Positions 9,114-20,501 of a stretch of DNA of 64,000 bases are shown one piece after another. Under the pieces are notes generated by a model, which was given only the letters and a program-made list of their open reading frames with translations, ran no database searches and was not told the DNA's origin. The DNA lies in assembly GCA_018136815.1 (NCBI GenBank), contig CM030933.1, positions 7,603,137 through 7,667,136 of the forward strand. Reading direction: 5' to 3'. The translations under genes and the position numbers were made by a program. Positions within the stretch are counted from its first letter, which is position 1; each line of letters begins with the position of its first letter. The DNA is from Isochrysis galbana (Eukaryota > Haptophyta > Isochrysidales > Isochrysidaceae).

Positions 9114-10250
9114 ACCGGAGGGGGGGGCTCTCTAACGAATTCTTGCCGGGCGAGGGCGCTCGGTCGGGTGCGCGCGCTCTCCCTCCCGCTCGCTCACTCG
9201 CTCTCCCTCTCTCCCTCTCTCGCTCCTAGGGCGGTCAAACAGGGGCTTTTTAACGACTAGTAAGGGTTGGGCTGCATTTTTTGACCGTGGCGCGATGCCC
9301 ACTAAAAAACCTCCCGGGGGGGCTACCTGACGCTACGAAAATCTTCGCCAAGAAATGGTGCGATTCGCCCCCCCTCTCGCCCCCTCCGTCACGCGCCCTC
9401 ACGCTCTACCCGTAAAGAATGGGCGGTCGCGCCCGCGGGGGGATCGGTTCCTTTATATCTAAGCTACATTCGGCATTTGATTCCCGCCCGATGCAGCGCC
9501 GTGTCGGGCTGCCGACGGTCCGACCACCCCCTGACCCACTGGCATCATTGCCCGCACAGCCCACCCAGCTTCTCAAAGCGCGCGCACGCGGCTACCCTGG
9601 CTGCCACAGACCCCACCCCGACCATCCCGACCCGCCCCTCGCAGGATTCGCCCTCACTCGAACTCGGCATCGAGAACCAGGACCAGCTCACCAACGCGGC
9701 CGTCCACGCGTGGCTGACGAGCCTCCGCGTTGAGGCTGCCTTCGCGGTCCTGCTCTCTCTGACAGTGCCAGATACGGCGCTGGTCGGTGAGGTGAGACCC
9801 GTGGGCGGCCTCAGGACGGGCCACGTCGTGGCCCTCAACGCCACGGCGAGGAGGAAAGCCCAAGATCCTGCCAGAACGCCTCACAGCGCATCTGGCGGGA
9901 ACCCACCACCCAGAGCAGATATCACCTTCTGCCGCTGGGTGGTGGGCTTGGCAGGCGGTATGGGACATCATTCCGTACTGCAAATGACGCGCGACGGCGC
10001 AACAAAAGCGCTCCAGGCACGCGGAGCTCGCGCAGCGAAGGCGCAAATCAAGGTCTCGGCAACACTTGACATAGAAGTCAAGGAAAGCCGTAGACCGCGG
10101 AGCCGACGCGGCGTCCGTCGACCTCCGGTGGGCAGTTGAGGCGGAAAGCCTTTGGCAGTCAGCCTCTATGCCTGTAGTAAACATCGACGAAAGCGGCGGC
10201 GGGGATGGGCCAGTAAGTGGGGGTGGTGGCGGCGGCGGCGCTCCCGCGGT
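9114..10250. other. no gene recognised
   Basis: GC-rich sequence with overlapping frames on both strands (for example 9,477-10,139 +). None shows a domain or signal I can support. Confidence 0.4.
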
Positions 10251-10251
10251 G

Positions 10252-10572
10252 ACGTCAGACGTCAACAATCAAAGGGGTCTGCAGATGGCTGACTGCGACG
10301 AAATTTCGACGCGCGGCCCACCCGCTTGGTGTGACTGTGTGGGAGGCCCCTGTGTATTTGGTGTCTGGAGGGGCCCCCCATCCGGATGGATCGTCGAAAA
10401 CGGGCGCGTAGCGCGTCCGGCATCAGTTCGAAGTTGGGCTCTCCGGGCCTCCCTCGGAGACGTCAAACGTCGAATGGGCTCCACGGATGGCTGATTTCAA
10501 CGAGGTTTCGGCGCGCGGCCCGCCCGATTGGTGTGACTGTGTGGGTGGCCCCTGTGTATTTGGTGTCTGGGC
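10252..10572 (+). repeat. two ~120-bp direct repeats, 202-bp period
   Basis: Copies at ~10,252-10,371 and ~10,454-10,572 are similar. Both can encode a peptide starting MAD and containing RGPP(A/D)WCDCVGGPCVFGVW, in different frames. The second copy joins the truncated LINE at ~10,573. The changes between copies are largely conservative at the protein level, but no homologue is known to me. Confidence 0.6.
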
Positions 10573-13500
10573 TCCAAGAGGAGGCCGAGTTTCCGGACTC
10601 CCACAAAATCGTCATCACCTTTACGGCGTACGAGAAGGGCCACAAGGCCAAGGACGAAGAGACTCTAGGCGCCATTGTTGCACATCTCAACAAACTAGAG
10701 GGCGTCGACTTGGAACCTGACTTTTTGTCTAAGAGCGCCTCCGGCCCATGGGAAATAATGGTCACGGCGGATTGCGCGAATCAGTTTCGCGAGATGTACA
10801 AAGACGTAGTCGACTTTCGCAAGGCGGGCATTCCGTGCCCAATAGCGGTCAAATATCAAACTCTCGACGAAAAACTCAAGGGGCTACCCCGGGCGTCCGA
10901 CAAAGCGGTAGCCGGAGCCTTCCAAGATGTATCGGCGCACCTAGTGGTGCGCAACTACAAGTTCGAGCTCAAGAGTATCATTACGATAAGCTCGCTCGCC
11001 AAGGCGGTAGAGAATCAAGGCTTCTTCTTTCTCCAAGGCAACCAAGAAAGGACCAAGATCCTCACTAAAGAAGGGGTCCTAGTAACCCAAGGTAAGAAAG
11101 AAGTCTACCACCTTTACGTGACCCCCAAACAGGGCTCGTTCAAATCGTTCGACTTTCCGCGCAAGATCCTCCTCAGCGTTAATGGGGCTCCTTACCCCAT
11201 TGAGTACGCGGTCCGGAATTGCCGCGAACTCGGCGGCGACATTAAGAACCTGTACATCCACGCGGGCCCGAAGGGATGCAAAGGATACAAAAAAGATTAC
11301 GCCTTGGCCTTCCAACCCCCTCTCCGCGTATGCGTGTGCGCGGAGGAAAAGGCAGCGCGACTTGAGCGTGAAGAACGAAAGCGCATGGCGCCGCCGAAGA
11401 AAACCATCCAAGAGGCCATCAACCCGGGCTCGCTCGAGCTATGCAAACGTTTCCCCAACGGGAAATGCCCCATGAACATCATGGGCAAGGCGTGCAACCG
11501 CTCGCACGATTATCCGGGCGCATGGAAAGATGGCGCATGCACAATCGTGTGCGCGTTTCCGCGCGCGAGTGCCGGACCCCCCGGAAAACAACCGAAGGGA
11601 GGAATTTGTGCCCTAGGCGCCGATTGCCGCTATCTTCATAAGTACGCGAGCCTAGCCTATTTGATGTGTCGTGGCAACGCACTGATCATATACGCACTCA
11701 CCTTTAACTCCACCCTTGGATATCCAGGTGAGGGACCGGTCACTATCGTGTCCTACAACATCAACGGTGCCGGGCACGGCGCTTTAGGCTCGGCGCTGGC
11801 TCAAGCGAGAAAAGCGAGGGTAGACATTCTACTTCTGCAAGAGCTTCATGCCTATGCAGACGGCAGACATCATCGCGCATGCATGACCGCCAAAGCGTTG
11901 GGGTGGCAAATGGTGCACGCACCAGCGAACATCACTGACCCGGCGAGTGGGGTAGGCATTGCGATACGCGACTCCTCCCCAAGAGTGAAAATGTTACCGG
12001 ACACGGCGGAAACGCTAGTCGAAGGCAGATGCCTACGAGTTAGATGCGTAATAGAATCTAAAGAATTGGAGCTAATATCTATATATCTGAGCGCCACGCC
12101 TAACCTAAGAGCCACCCAAATAGAAGCGTTAAGGACTAGCCCCGTGGGAAGAGAACACGACACCCTTATGGGGGGCGATTTCAACTGTGTAGAAGATGTG
12201 GAGAGAGACACAAGAAAGCACGCGAACCGAGAGGAATATGGAAACGCTCACGGATCCAAACTGAGAACGGCTATGAACGAAATAGGGTTAATGGACGCAT
12301 ACAATCTAGTGAACGGTAACAACAAAGGGGGCTTCACCCGCCTCTCGGGGACTATACACACGAGAATAGACAGGATCTACTCTCCCATAGTATGCTCGAA
12401 CATCAATTGGCAAACAATCGGCCCACACCCGGCACTATTCACGGGAAAAGGCGCCTCGGACCACCTTCCGGTGATGGGCACCTTCGAAATGGTAGGGTTC
12501 AAACCCGGACGCACGTACGACGTGCGAATCGACAACGAGCTCTTAGGTGCGGAAGACACACGGAGAGTGATAACACACTTGTGGAGAAGCCACATAAAAC
12601 CCGAGACACCGGACGAAGACGTCGATGACGCGTGGAGTAACGCGAAAAAGGCGGCGGCAATTTACCTTCTGTGGGCAACAAGACAAAACAGAGAGCAGCA
12701 AGAGATAGCGAAAGCCGTCGAAGAGCTCGCACTGATCGGGATAGAGCTCAACGACGGCGAACCAAACGCAAGGAAAGTGGATAGGATGCGCGAACTCAAC
12801 AAAAAGATAGACACGATTCGCAAGAAGTCCAGACCGACGACCAAAGAAAGCTTCGACTCCCTCAAGCACGAGGAGAGAATGACGAAAGAATTCTTTCACA
12901 GATTTCAATCACGCGCCTCTAACAGCGCAATTCCGGAACTATTCGTCACGGGCGACTGGAACGCCCCGGGGAACGACACGAGGAACACGACCGCGGATGA
13001 TACGGAAATACGAAACGAACTTCGCAAATATTACGTATGGTTATATCAGGAACGACGTAGCACCAGAGACCGCGAACTCGAAGAAACGTTAGAAACGCGC
13101 CCAATGAACAACCATGACAGCGATGCCATAGAAGGGAAAATAACGATGGAAGAACTAACCGACGCCGTCACCCAAATAGGAAGCGGCAAAAGCGCGGGAC
13201 CGGACGCGCTTCCGGCGGAGTTCTACAAAAGCTTCATCGACCTAGTGAAGCATGACTTTCTTAGGATGCTAAACCTAGCTCTAGAGCAGGGACAACTAAA
13301 CATATCAATGAGGGAAGGCGATATAATCCTTCTATATAAAAAAGGTGACACGCGAGACCCTAGGAACTACAGACCCATCACGCTACTGCAAAGCGATTAC
13401 AAAATATTAGCTAAGGTGCTCACGAATAGACTAAAAAAAGTAATCGGGAACATAATCTCGAAAGACCAGCTCGGCTTCGTCCCAAAACGGTTAATCGGCG

Positions 13501-14734
13501 AAGCCACCCATCTGTTGCAACTGACGAACGCGTACCTAGACGAAACGGGGGAGCCAGGACTCCTCCTAGCGCTCGATTGGGAAAAGGCTTTCGACAGGGT
13601 CAATTGGGAGTTTTACCACTTGGTCCTCGAAAAGCTAAAATTCGGAGAGAACTTCAAAAGGTATGCGAAGGCTCTCACGAATTCCGAGGCAAAACCAATT
13701 CGCTACATAAAGGCGAACGGGGGAAGAAGCTTCCCTTTCAACATAGCGAGCGGCGTCCCACAAGGATGCCCGCTCTCCCCACTGGCCTTCCTCTTGACGG
13801 CAGAAGCCCTCACCAGAGCGATAAACGAAGACGAAGACATCGAGGGCATCATAGTGAACGGAGCCGAACTAAAGATAAGAGTTTTTGTTTACGTTTTGTT
13901 GTGGGACCACCCACCAGCCAAATGGGAGGGCGGGTACAAAGGCCCGCGATTCATGGACTACCAACTAGTAGACGAATACGCTGAACAAAAAGGGAAGATC
14001 GCGCTACTAGACGCGATCACGGTATCAGACATCACGAAAACCGCGCTCAAAGCAGCCAGGAAAAACGCCCCGCAAGCGGCTAAACTTGCATGGGAGAAAA
14101 GACTAGACATCACAAAAGAGGAATGGAAGCAGATAGCTAGGCTATATACACTGCCTCTACTGAAACACACGGACAAGCACCCGCACTTCAAGCACATCAC
14201 ACAAAGAAGGATTGGGACCAAAAATAGATTCGCGGGCAGTCATACGAGTATGTGCAGATTATGCCACCGACACCGTGAGGACCAAAAATATTCGAAACCA
14301 TAGATGCCATCTCTAACTACACGCCCTGCCCGAAAAGGACTTGAGCACAAAAAGTTAAGGATAGACTATTCGCATATCCCGGCACGTCTACCCCCGACAG
14401 CTTGAAGACTCTCTACATAATAGCATGGAAATACATCATCAGAAACTTCTACAGGGTAGGATTCGAGTCATACGAATTTCACCATATACCAATTCTAGAA
14501 GCCACGCTCGTGCAAGGTTCAAGGTTCACCACCCTGATGCGAGGCCTCGCCCCGCCAAACCTCCATAGCTCTGCGAGAACCCGCAAGGCTTCCCTGGGAA
14601 GAAAACCAAAGATCAAAACTCCGATAGAGCTAAGCACCCCCATATTTGTGAAAGATAAAAAGGGTAGGCTAAGAATGAACACAAACCTTAACCTCGTAGC
14701 AGAAACCCTCGGACTCACAGAGCGACTCGCCTAA
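10573..14734 (+). pseudogene. LINE polyprotein (ORF1-like + EEP endonuclease + RT), inactive
   Basis: One long frame (apparent ORF 10,386-14,303). In order: an ORF1-like domain to ~11,400; a Cys/His-rich zinc-finger region (~11,430-11,650, spaced C-x-C/H clusters such as CALGADCRYLH); an EEP/APE-type endonuclease (~11,740-12,490) with SYNING, LLLQE, GGDFN and SDHLPV motifs; a linker; and reverse transcriptase (~13,140-13,880) with GKSAGPD, YRPITLL, LALDWEKAFDRV and GVPQGCPLSP. The catalytic YADD block expected near 13,885 is missing: the frame jumps to FVYVLLWDHPPAKW and resumes in the C-terminal region with a CxxC zinc motif near 14,255. After the stop at 14,303 the homologous C-terminus continues in another frame (14,402-14,734). 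The copy cannot make an active RT. Having ORF1 and ORF2 domains in one frame is notable. Confidence 0.85.
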
Positions 14735-15055
14735 GACGTAACCACACCCCGCCCCAAATACTACCACCCCGACGCACGACCGAGCAAGACCAATCGGCGG
14801 AAACACGGCAACCGAAAACCACCGGAGAGAAACAGCCACCCAGCGCCTCAGGAGGAAGACGAGAATATTCGCTGGGGGCCGGTGCACCCCGCCCAACCCG
14901 ACCCCCCCCTTACAACCTGAGCCCCTACGTAGAGCACAAGGGGAGTTGCCGCAAGGCGGGAAGTAAGGGGGAGGGGAGGGAAAGGGCGTGGCTACAGAAG
15001 CGAAGCCTAGTGCCACGCGCGAGGCGAGAATATTAAAAGTTTTTTTTCACTTAAT
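10573..15055 (+). mobile_element. 5'-truncated, decayed LINE retrotransposon
   Basis: Runs from an ORF1-like N-terminal region (EAEFPDSHKIVITFTAYEKGHK, also found at 32.6 kb) through endonuclease and reverse transcriptase to a 3' UTR ending near 15,050 with GAGAATATTAAAAG and a T-run. The 3' UTR resembles the one at 46.27-46.52 kb. The 5' end is joined to the WCDCVGG repeat near 10,573. No target-site duplication was found by eye. Confidence 0.85.
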
Positions 15056-15479
15056 TAAACGTCAAACCGCAGGCGCCACACAATACTACTTTTAGCACCA
15101 TTATCGCCGACCGATCCGTTGCTGTGTGCACCCTTGTGGTGTCGCGTGCTTGGGGGTTAAGCTTTGGCTTGAATTCGTGCATTGGCGTGATGCAAGGCTC
15201 CACCACACGGGTAGACACCCCGCACCCAGCAATATCTCAGCGACAATGACCAATAGTGAATATCAACCTCAACAAAAAGTTGCGCTCTCACGCGACAAAT
15301 TGTGTGCGTATCTGTGGAACCAAACCCCGTGGAGGAAATGCGGCGAGACGTCAAGCATGAGCTCGCACTGAGCCGCTCCGCGAAGAATAAGCTCTCAAAC
15401 CTGGGATTGCGGTGCCCGGAACGAGGAGACTCCCAAACCACGACACGCAAGAGCCTCTTAACTCTTGAATCACAATTTC
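15056..15479. other. no gene recognised
   Basis: Between the LINE tail and the 3' end of the plastid-protein gene. No supportable feature. Confidence 0.4.
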
Positions 15480-16154
15480 TCAATCGTCGTCTTCCCGGTA
15501 GAGCACACCAGCAGATTCGGAGCTGAACTGGAGCTGCTTCAGCAGGCCAAGAGAAATAGAAAAGAAGAACAAAATCAAGATGGATGGCGTGAGGATAGGC
15601 TCGACGGTGTTGACCAAGAAGTCATCCACAAACTGTGGCAGAGGTTTGTCGAGAACTTTGCACAATGCTTCTACTGATACAGCAATGCCAGATGCGATGA
15701 AGATGATCCCGAACAAAATGGCACCGCCGCCAAAAAAGCGCTCGAGGAGTTCCTGGCCCTTCTTTGGGATACGTGCGAGCGGGTCAAGCGAGGTGTCCTG
15801 ACCGACAGGTCGGGAGTCGGTGGGCAAAATACCCCGTTCCCGTAGCACTGAATCAACCCTCTCGGCACGTGTTGCAGCCGGAGACTGCGCAACGCGGACC
15901 TCATTGACGTTGTTGGGCGACGTCGACGGCGTGGAGGCGTCCCCACTCGCTCCGACACCGAACCCACCCCCAGATGCCTTGGGCACAACCTTGCCGTCCT
16001 TACGCTTGTTGCTTTTCTTCGCCATCATGAGTGGTGCCAGGGAGCTGCGTCCAGCGGCCGCCGCCGGCATTCGTAGCAGGCACAGCGGGGACTGAACGGG
16101 TGCGAAAGCACTGGCAACGGCCAGGCATTGCGCGAGTGCGACGAGCAGGCGCAT
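15480..16154 (-). CDS. plastid-targeted two-helix membrane protein of unknown function
   Basis: A 224-residue protein from ATG 16,154; the frame is open further upstream, but only through a GTG. The N-terminus MRLLVALAQCLAVASAFAP is a signal peptide with the ASA-FAP cleavage context used by algae with secondary red plastids, followed by a Ser/Ala/Arg-rich, acid-poor transit-like stretch (~20-50). Residues ~50-140 are Lys/Gly/Ser-rich and then charged. Two predicted membrane helices follow: AILFGIIFIASGIAVSVEAL and an ILTPSILILFFFSISLGLL region, with PLPQFVDDFLV between them. The topology suggests a thylakoid or inner-envelope protein. I do not recognise the family with certainty. No intron is seen. 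Confidence 0.8.
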   Translation of the reverse strand: MRLLVALAQCLAVASAFAPVQSPLCLLRMPAAAAGRSSLAPLMMAKKSNKRKDGKVVPKASGGGFGVGASGDASTPSTSPNNVNEVRVAQSPAATRAERVDSVLRERGILPTDSRPVGQDTSLDPLARIPKKGQELLERFFGGGAILFGIIFIASGIAVSVEALCKVLDKPLPQFVDDFLVNTVEPILTPSILILFFFSISLGLLKQLQFSSESAGVLYREDDD

Positions 16155-17799
16155 AGGCGGTACGGGGACTGGTTGGCTGTCCGCGAGCTCGCGCAGCAGC
16201 TCACACGACACAGAAAGGGGGGGGGAGGGGGGGAGAGGAAGGGTTTACTGGTCTCCACACTTGTTTTCTTGTTTTCTACTTTAGTTGCTTCTTCTTCTTT
16301 TGTCTCTTCTCTCATGTTTTGCGCTGGGCCGCTGGGCCCGCCCTCCGCCCTCCGCCCCCACATCCATGCTGTGAACGAGCGAATGAACTGTCTGAGGTTT
16401 TGTATTAGAAGGGGCTCATAGTCCCCATTTGCCTTGGTGTACGCTTAATTAGGTGTCCTCCGATCTCGTCCCCTCTTTGCGTCGCTAAGACCATGCTACA
16501 CCTAGCCCTCGTCTCGCTACTCGGTATGGGCCTGCCCACGGCTGTCCCACGCGCTCTACTCGAACATGGTACCCCCGCAAGTCGCAAGTCGATCCGAACG
16601 CTCGCATCGCTCGATCTCGACCATCCTCGACCTCCACATGCCCGAATTACCCTTTGGGCTTCTCTCGACCACTCACCCCTCAAATGTTTGGGCCTCCCCC
16701 ATCCCTTTGGATGGGCTCGTCTCACGTCTCACGTCTCACGTCTCTCGGGGCCTCTAAGGCCCGTCTCGACCCCCGCGCCGGCCCCGCGCGGTTCTAGCCA
16801 CTCGCGCCGACCTTTGGGACACCCTCTACCTTGTTTGAAGGGGGGGCAAAGTTGGCCGAGCAGACTTTTTTGACAAAGTTCCACAAGTTCTCACGATGGC
16901 GGAATCAGCCGGCGACTCCCACTGCGCGGGTGCTCTTTGGGCTCGTCGTGACCCGGGCTCCCGGTCCCTACCGCCTCCCAATGCCGAGGCCGATTTCACC
17001 CGCGCTGAGGATAAATGTGTTCTCGCATTCTTTGTTGATGGTAACCACTCTCAAGGGTATCTTCATCTTCAAAGTTCTCGCCGCCACTCGCCGGCCCAGC
17101 GCGCCCCCGTCCCCTCTGCGATGGTCCTTGCTCCCTTTGGACCCTCGAGCAGGATTGGTGGTTGGTGGTTGGTGGCTTGGTGGCTCGCCCGTGACCTCGC
17201 CCGCCGGTTCCGCCGTCCTTGGGAACTCTCACCTTCTCTGGCAGTCTCTCTCTGCCAGAAAAGCCTCAAGCTTGTGGAACGTTCTGTGCTTCTTCTTCTC
17301 TTTACTTCCTTGTCCCTGTCGCATTCGCGAATCGACACTCGTTAGGCTTCGCTCTTCTCTTCGTCTTCGTCGTTCTGCATTTATCGTTATAATTCTCATT
17401 TTTCTCTCGTTCTCTGTCAAAAGCTTCGCGTGGACGCATAGATAGGATCTTGGGTTGTGGAGCGCTCTCTCTCTTTCTCTCGAATAGAAGGGAAGTTTCC
17501 CCACCTTTCTTCCTCCTAGGCGCCTCGCAAATAGGTTTAATTTGCTATCTCCTCCGCGTTTCTTTATCTGCTTCTGGGGCAATCGCGTTCAATTTGCGAC
17601 CTCTTCGTATCTCCCCGACAATCGCATATGCGACATGTGGTGGCGAGATGTCCGACCCTGCCGCGCTGCATGTTGGCACCGGCGATGCGCCCGTCTAGCC
17701 CCAGAACCCCTCGTGCTCAGCCCTCCGTGAGCCCTGACACCCCTCATCTCCACATTGAACATGTTCTACATTCCTGTTAATTCACCATGAGCCCCACAC
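16155..17799. other. no gene recognised
   Basis: About 1.6 kb with overlapping open frames (16,831-17,445 + is the longest), pyrimidine-rich and low in recognisable motifs. ACGTCTC is tandemly repeated near 16,722-16,745. It may be decayed retroelement sequence, but I cannot support a specific call. Confidence 0.35.
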
Positions 17800-18185
17800 A
17801 CAACCACAACCAAGCTGGGGATCGTTCACGCCGTCGAGGAGTTCAAGGAACAAGACAACCAAGGCACTTGAAGCTTTGGCACGCCATTCAAAACTGACAC
17901 TAGAGACACTAGGACCCGGACTTAACTACTACATACAAGACGTAGACGGATAGACACGCAAGGCAATATCGACAAACTCAAAAGGTCTGCCCGAACCCCA
18001 CACTCCGAACCAGGCCTCAGGTAGTGCACCGAGGCCGGACCCCGGAAACCGAAGAAAAAGGAAAGAAGGGGGGCAGGGGAAGAGGTGGAGGGAGGGAAGT
18101 TAAGGGCGATGTAGATAGCAAAGGCAAAGGTGTGACCCATAGCTATAGTAGGCGAGTAGCCCTGAATCTTCAGAAGTTTTTTTTA
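17800..18185 (+). mobile_element. possible LINE 3'-end remnant
   Basis: A-rich coding-like sequence followed by a GGGGGCAGGGG-type purine tract and a terminal AATCTTCAGAAG plus T-run (18,158-18,185). This resembles the layout of the LINE 3' UTRs ending at 15,050 and 46,520. No conserved protein motif was identified. Confidence 0.3.
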
Positions 18186-18496
18186 AAGCTTCAAACTCAT
18201 ATGACAAATCAATTGTCACACCGCATCAATACACTAGCTAACGTCACACTGAGGTTGGTCAATCCAATGCCTCACAACTATCAACTATAGTGAGCGCATG
18301 TTACTCCGTCAGCTGTCAGGTCGTTAGTTCAGAATTTTGAATAGGGTAATGGAACGGGTTTGGTCCGTGTTCTTACATAACGTCAACGTGACCTTCTAGC
18401 GTGGGGGGGTTCGCATCTTTTCTTCATACAACTTACGCGAGACTGACAACACCCTCTTCACCAATAGCTACCCTCATGATCCCCACGATCTTCCGC

Positions 18497-18640
18497 GATT
18501 GAACGCTTTTCCATGTGTAGGCTGATGGTGATTGAACGCTTTTCTATGCGGTGGGGCTGATGGCGATTGAACGCGTTCCACGTGTAGGCTGATGGTGATT
18601 GAACGCTTTTCTATGCTGTGGGTGATGGTGATTGAGCGCC
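18497..18640 (+). repeat. minisatellite, ~33-bp unit
   Basis: Four to five imperfect copies of a unit containing GATTGAACGCTTTTC and GGCTGATGGTG. No known function. Confidence 0.8.
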
Positions 18641-18674
18641 TCTCGCCTCAGCACCAGCGGCAACACTGCCCAAG

Positions 18675-19154
18675 ATGCCTCGCTCGGGGGCAGAGGCAGA
18701 GGCAGAGGAAGAGGACGATGGAGGCAGCGGCATGAACGACAACGACATCTTCTCCAAACGACAGCGGCTGTACGAGTTCTCAGGGTCATGGACCCTAAGG
18801 GACATGCGGGAAGAAAAGACCAAGCGGCGCGAGCCGGCGGCGCAAGGAGGAGCTCGACAAGCGGCGCACCGAAAGGCCGCGAGGCGCGACAAGGCCCACG
18901 ATCTTCGAGAGCGAGAGCGAGCTCGCCGCGCATCATTTGAGGCATGCCATCTTATGTGCTCGTGTCAACATGTTCCGTGCCCTTGGAATGGGTTCCTTTG
19001 TTGTGACACTTGTGGCAACCTCAAGAAGGAAGTGTGCAAGAAGAGGGAATGTGTGCAGCTTCGGAGGCTTGCAGCTCGTGTGGATGCTGGGTGTCAAAGT
19101 CAAAGTGCGTTGAGTGCGTGGGAGCCCGTTCTCGATGTCGGGGCTGATGCATGA
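18675..19154 (+). CDS. small Cys-rich protein of unknown function
   Basis: A 159-residue ORF. Residues ~1-95 are acidic then strongly Arg/Ala/Lys-rich, probably helical. Residues ~96-130 hold a Cys/His cluster (CHLMCSCQHVPC, then CCDTCGNLKKEVCKKREC) with paired C-x2-C-type spacing compatible with zinc binding. The stop codon lies 12 bp before the truncated Ty3 sequence at 19,166, so the native C-terminus may have been altered. I do not recognise the family; it could be a host gene or a mobile-element accessory protein. Only 18 bp separate the minisatellite region from its proximal upstream sequence. Confidence 0.45.
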   Translation: MPRSGAEAEAEEEDDGGSGMNDNDIFSKRQRLYEFSGSWTLRDMREEKTKRREPAAQGGARQAAHRKAARRDKAHDLRERERARRASFEACHLMCSCQHVPCPWNGFLCCDTCGNLKKEVCKKRECVQLRRLAARVDAGCQSQSALSAWEPVLDVGADA

Positions 19155-19165
19155 GGCTCGCGATG

Positions 19166-19709
19166 TTGTCGAGTCGAGCGGAGCCGGAGGGCTCTGAGCC
19201 ACTCCGTCGCGAGCGGCACCGGCGGCTAGCGCGGCGCTTTGTCCCTCCTCCCCACCGGGAGTCGGGTGAATGAAATTCTGGACTGGGTCGGGCAACCCCA
19301 TTCGGGTGTATGGACAGGGAACGAACGGCGAACGAAGGACTGTGGGGCGGCGAGGCGCTCCTAGCGGCCCTAGTGTGATGGGTTGTAAGAGATTGTTAGA
19401 CCTACAAAGAACTCTTCCCTCAGGGAGGGAGCCTAAGCTGCTTGAGTGCAGCGACGCAGCGAACAACGACGGACAACGAAGCTGAGAACAACAGGTTACA
19501 CCGACTCACGAACACACCGGAATCATTCACCCAAACCAAGCAAATTATCAAGCAACCGCGACCCCAAATCACCGATAACTCAAACACGTCGCGAGAGACG
19601 GAGAGAGAGAGCGAGAGAGAGAGAGAGACTCCGCAGCGACGGCCGGAGCGTGTCTCCGTTGTAACTTCCCACGTAGCGGAGAGTCCGAAGGGGAGCGTCC
19701 TGTCGCGCG
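19166..19709 (-). repeat. second copy of Ty3 leader and gag start
   Basis: 544 bp matching 29,201-29,744 (offset 10,035) with no mismatch noticed. It includes the gag initiator region (MGLPDPVQNF). Similarity ends abruptly at both edges: 19,165 joins unrelated sequence and 19,710 continues into the rest of the LTR, which is missing from the right-hand copy. Confidence 0.9.
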
Positions 19710-20501
19710 ACCACGGCGATCACTTTGGATACAGATCGCAACGAGATGTCTTCACGACAGAGGAAATCTTGCCGTTGAGCGTGAACCTTCTAGACGCTTC
19801 TAACGAACAACCCTGAGTAGCAACCAAGGGGAAGGAACACCAAAGGGGCCAAGGCTTGCATGTAACTTGCATCAAGGGGAAAGATTCCCTCACCTAGGAA
19901 GCGAACCTACACCGGTCTCCAAGGGGAGATGGCAAATTAAACCTCAAATCTCGAGCGGCTAGAGCAACCGACTCGCTCGCCAAAACCTTGACCGAGAAGA
20001 AAGAAGCAAGGACCTACAAGCCAAGGGTAGCGGACCTAGGGAATGTGAGAGGAAGTTTCCGAACGCCAACGCGAACGCCAAACGCCGGAAGGCAACGAAA
20101 CCCTAACCAAGCCAAGCGGAACCTACGAAGAACAGGCCTGGACGACAACGACAACGAAAGTGAAAGTGAGCAAGTCCCAAGCAAGAACCGGAACTCAACA
20201 AGAAACAACAAGCCTTGCAAGAAGCTAAACAAGCCTTCACAAGGTAACTCGAGAGCCTGAGACAAGCGCGCAGCGAGCAACAGGCGACCTGGCTCCTTTG
20301 GGTCAAGATTACCCGAAAGGAGGAAACCTGGAATCTAGACCTGACAAACAGGCTAGAAGGAACGAAACGAGAACTCGAATTCTAGATCGCTAGGGACGAA
20401 CCCTACCAACCTAGAAGTACCTGAGCTTCACCGTGTGGCCGCACGGCGAAGGACCTGGAAATAAGAGCCTGGAAATCGCATCATCTAGGATGAATGCGAC
20501 A
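19500..20501 (-). repeat. Ty3 LTR (right edge defined, left edge approximate)
   Basis: On the minus strand six G residues (20,507-20,502) are immediately followed by TGTCGCATTC, a standard polypurine-tract/LTR junction. The LTR is about 1 kb. Its inner end lies somewhere in 19,330-19,600 and cannot be fixed because the only other copy is truncated. The segment is rich in CCTGG(A/T) and AGGTTC motifs. Confidence 0.6.

Noticed and set aside
16831-17445. 204-codon + strand ORF as a gene
   Set aside because: No domain or convincing start context; strongly pyrimidine-driven composition (Ser/Leu/Arg), with competing frames on both strands.
19166-19709. Interpreting the 544-bp repeat itself as the Ty3 LTR pair
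   Set aside because: It contains gag coding sequence, lacks matching TG...CA ends, and a proper polypurine tract/LTR start lies at 20,508-20,500; a shared LTR plus second gag start explains it better.
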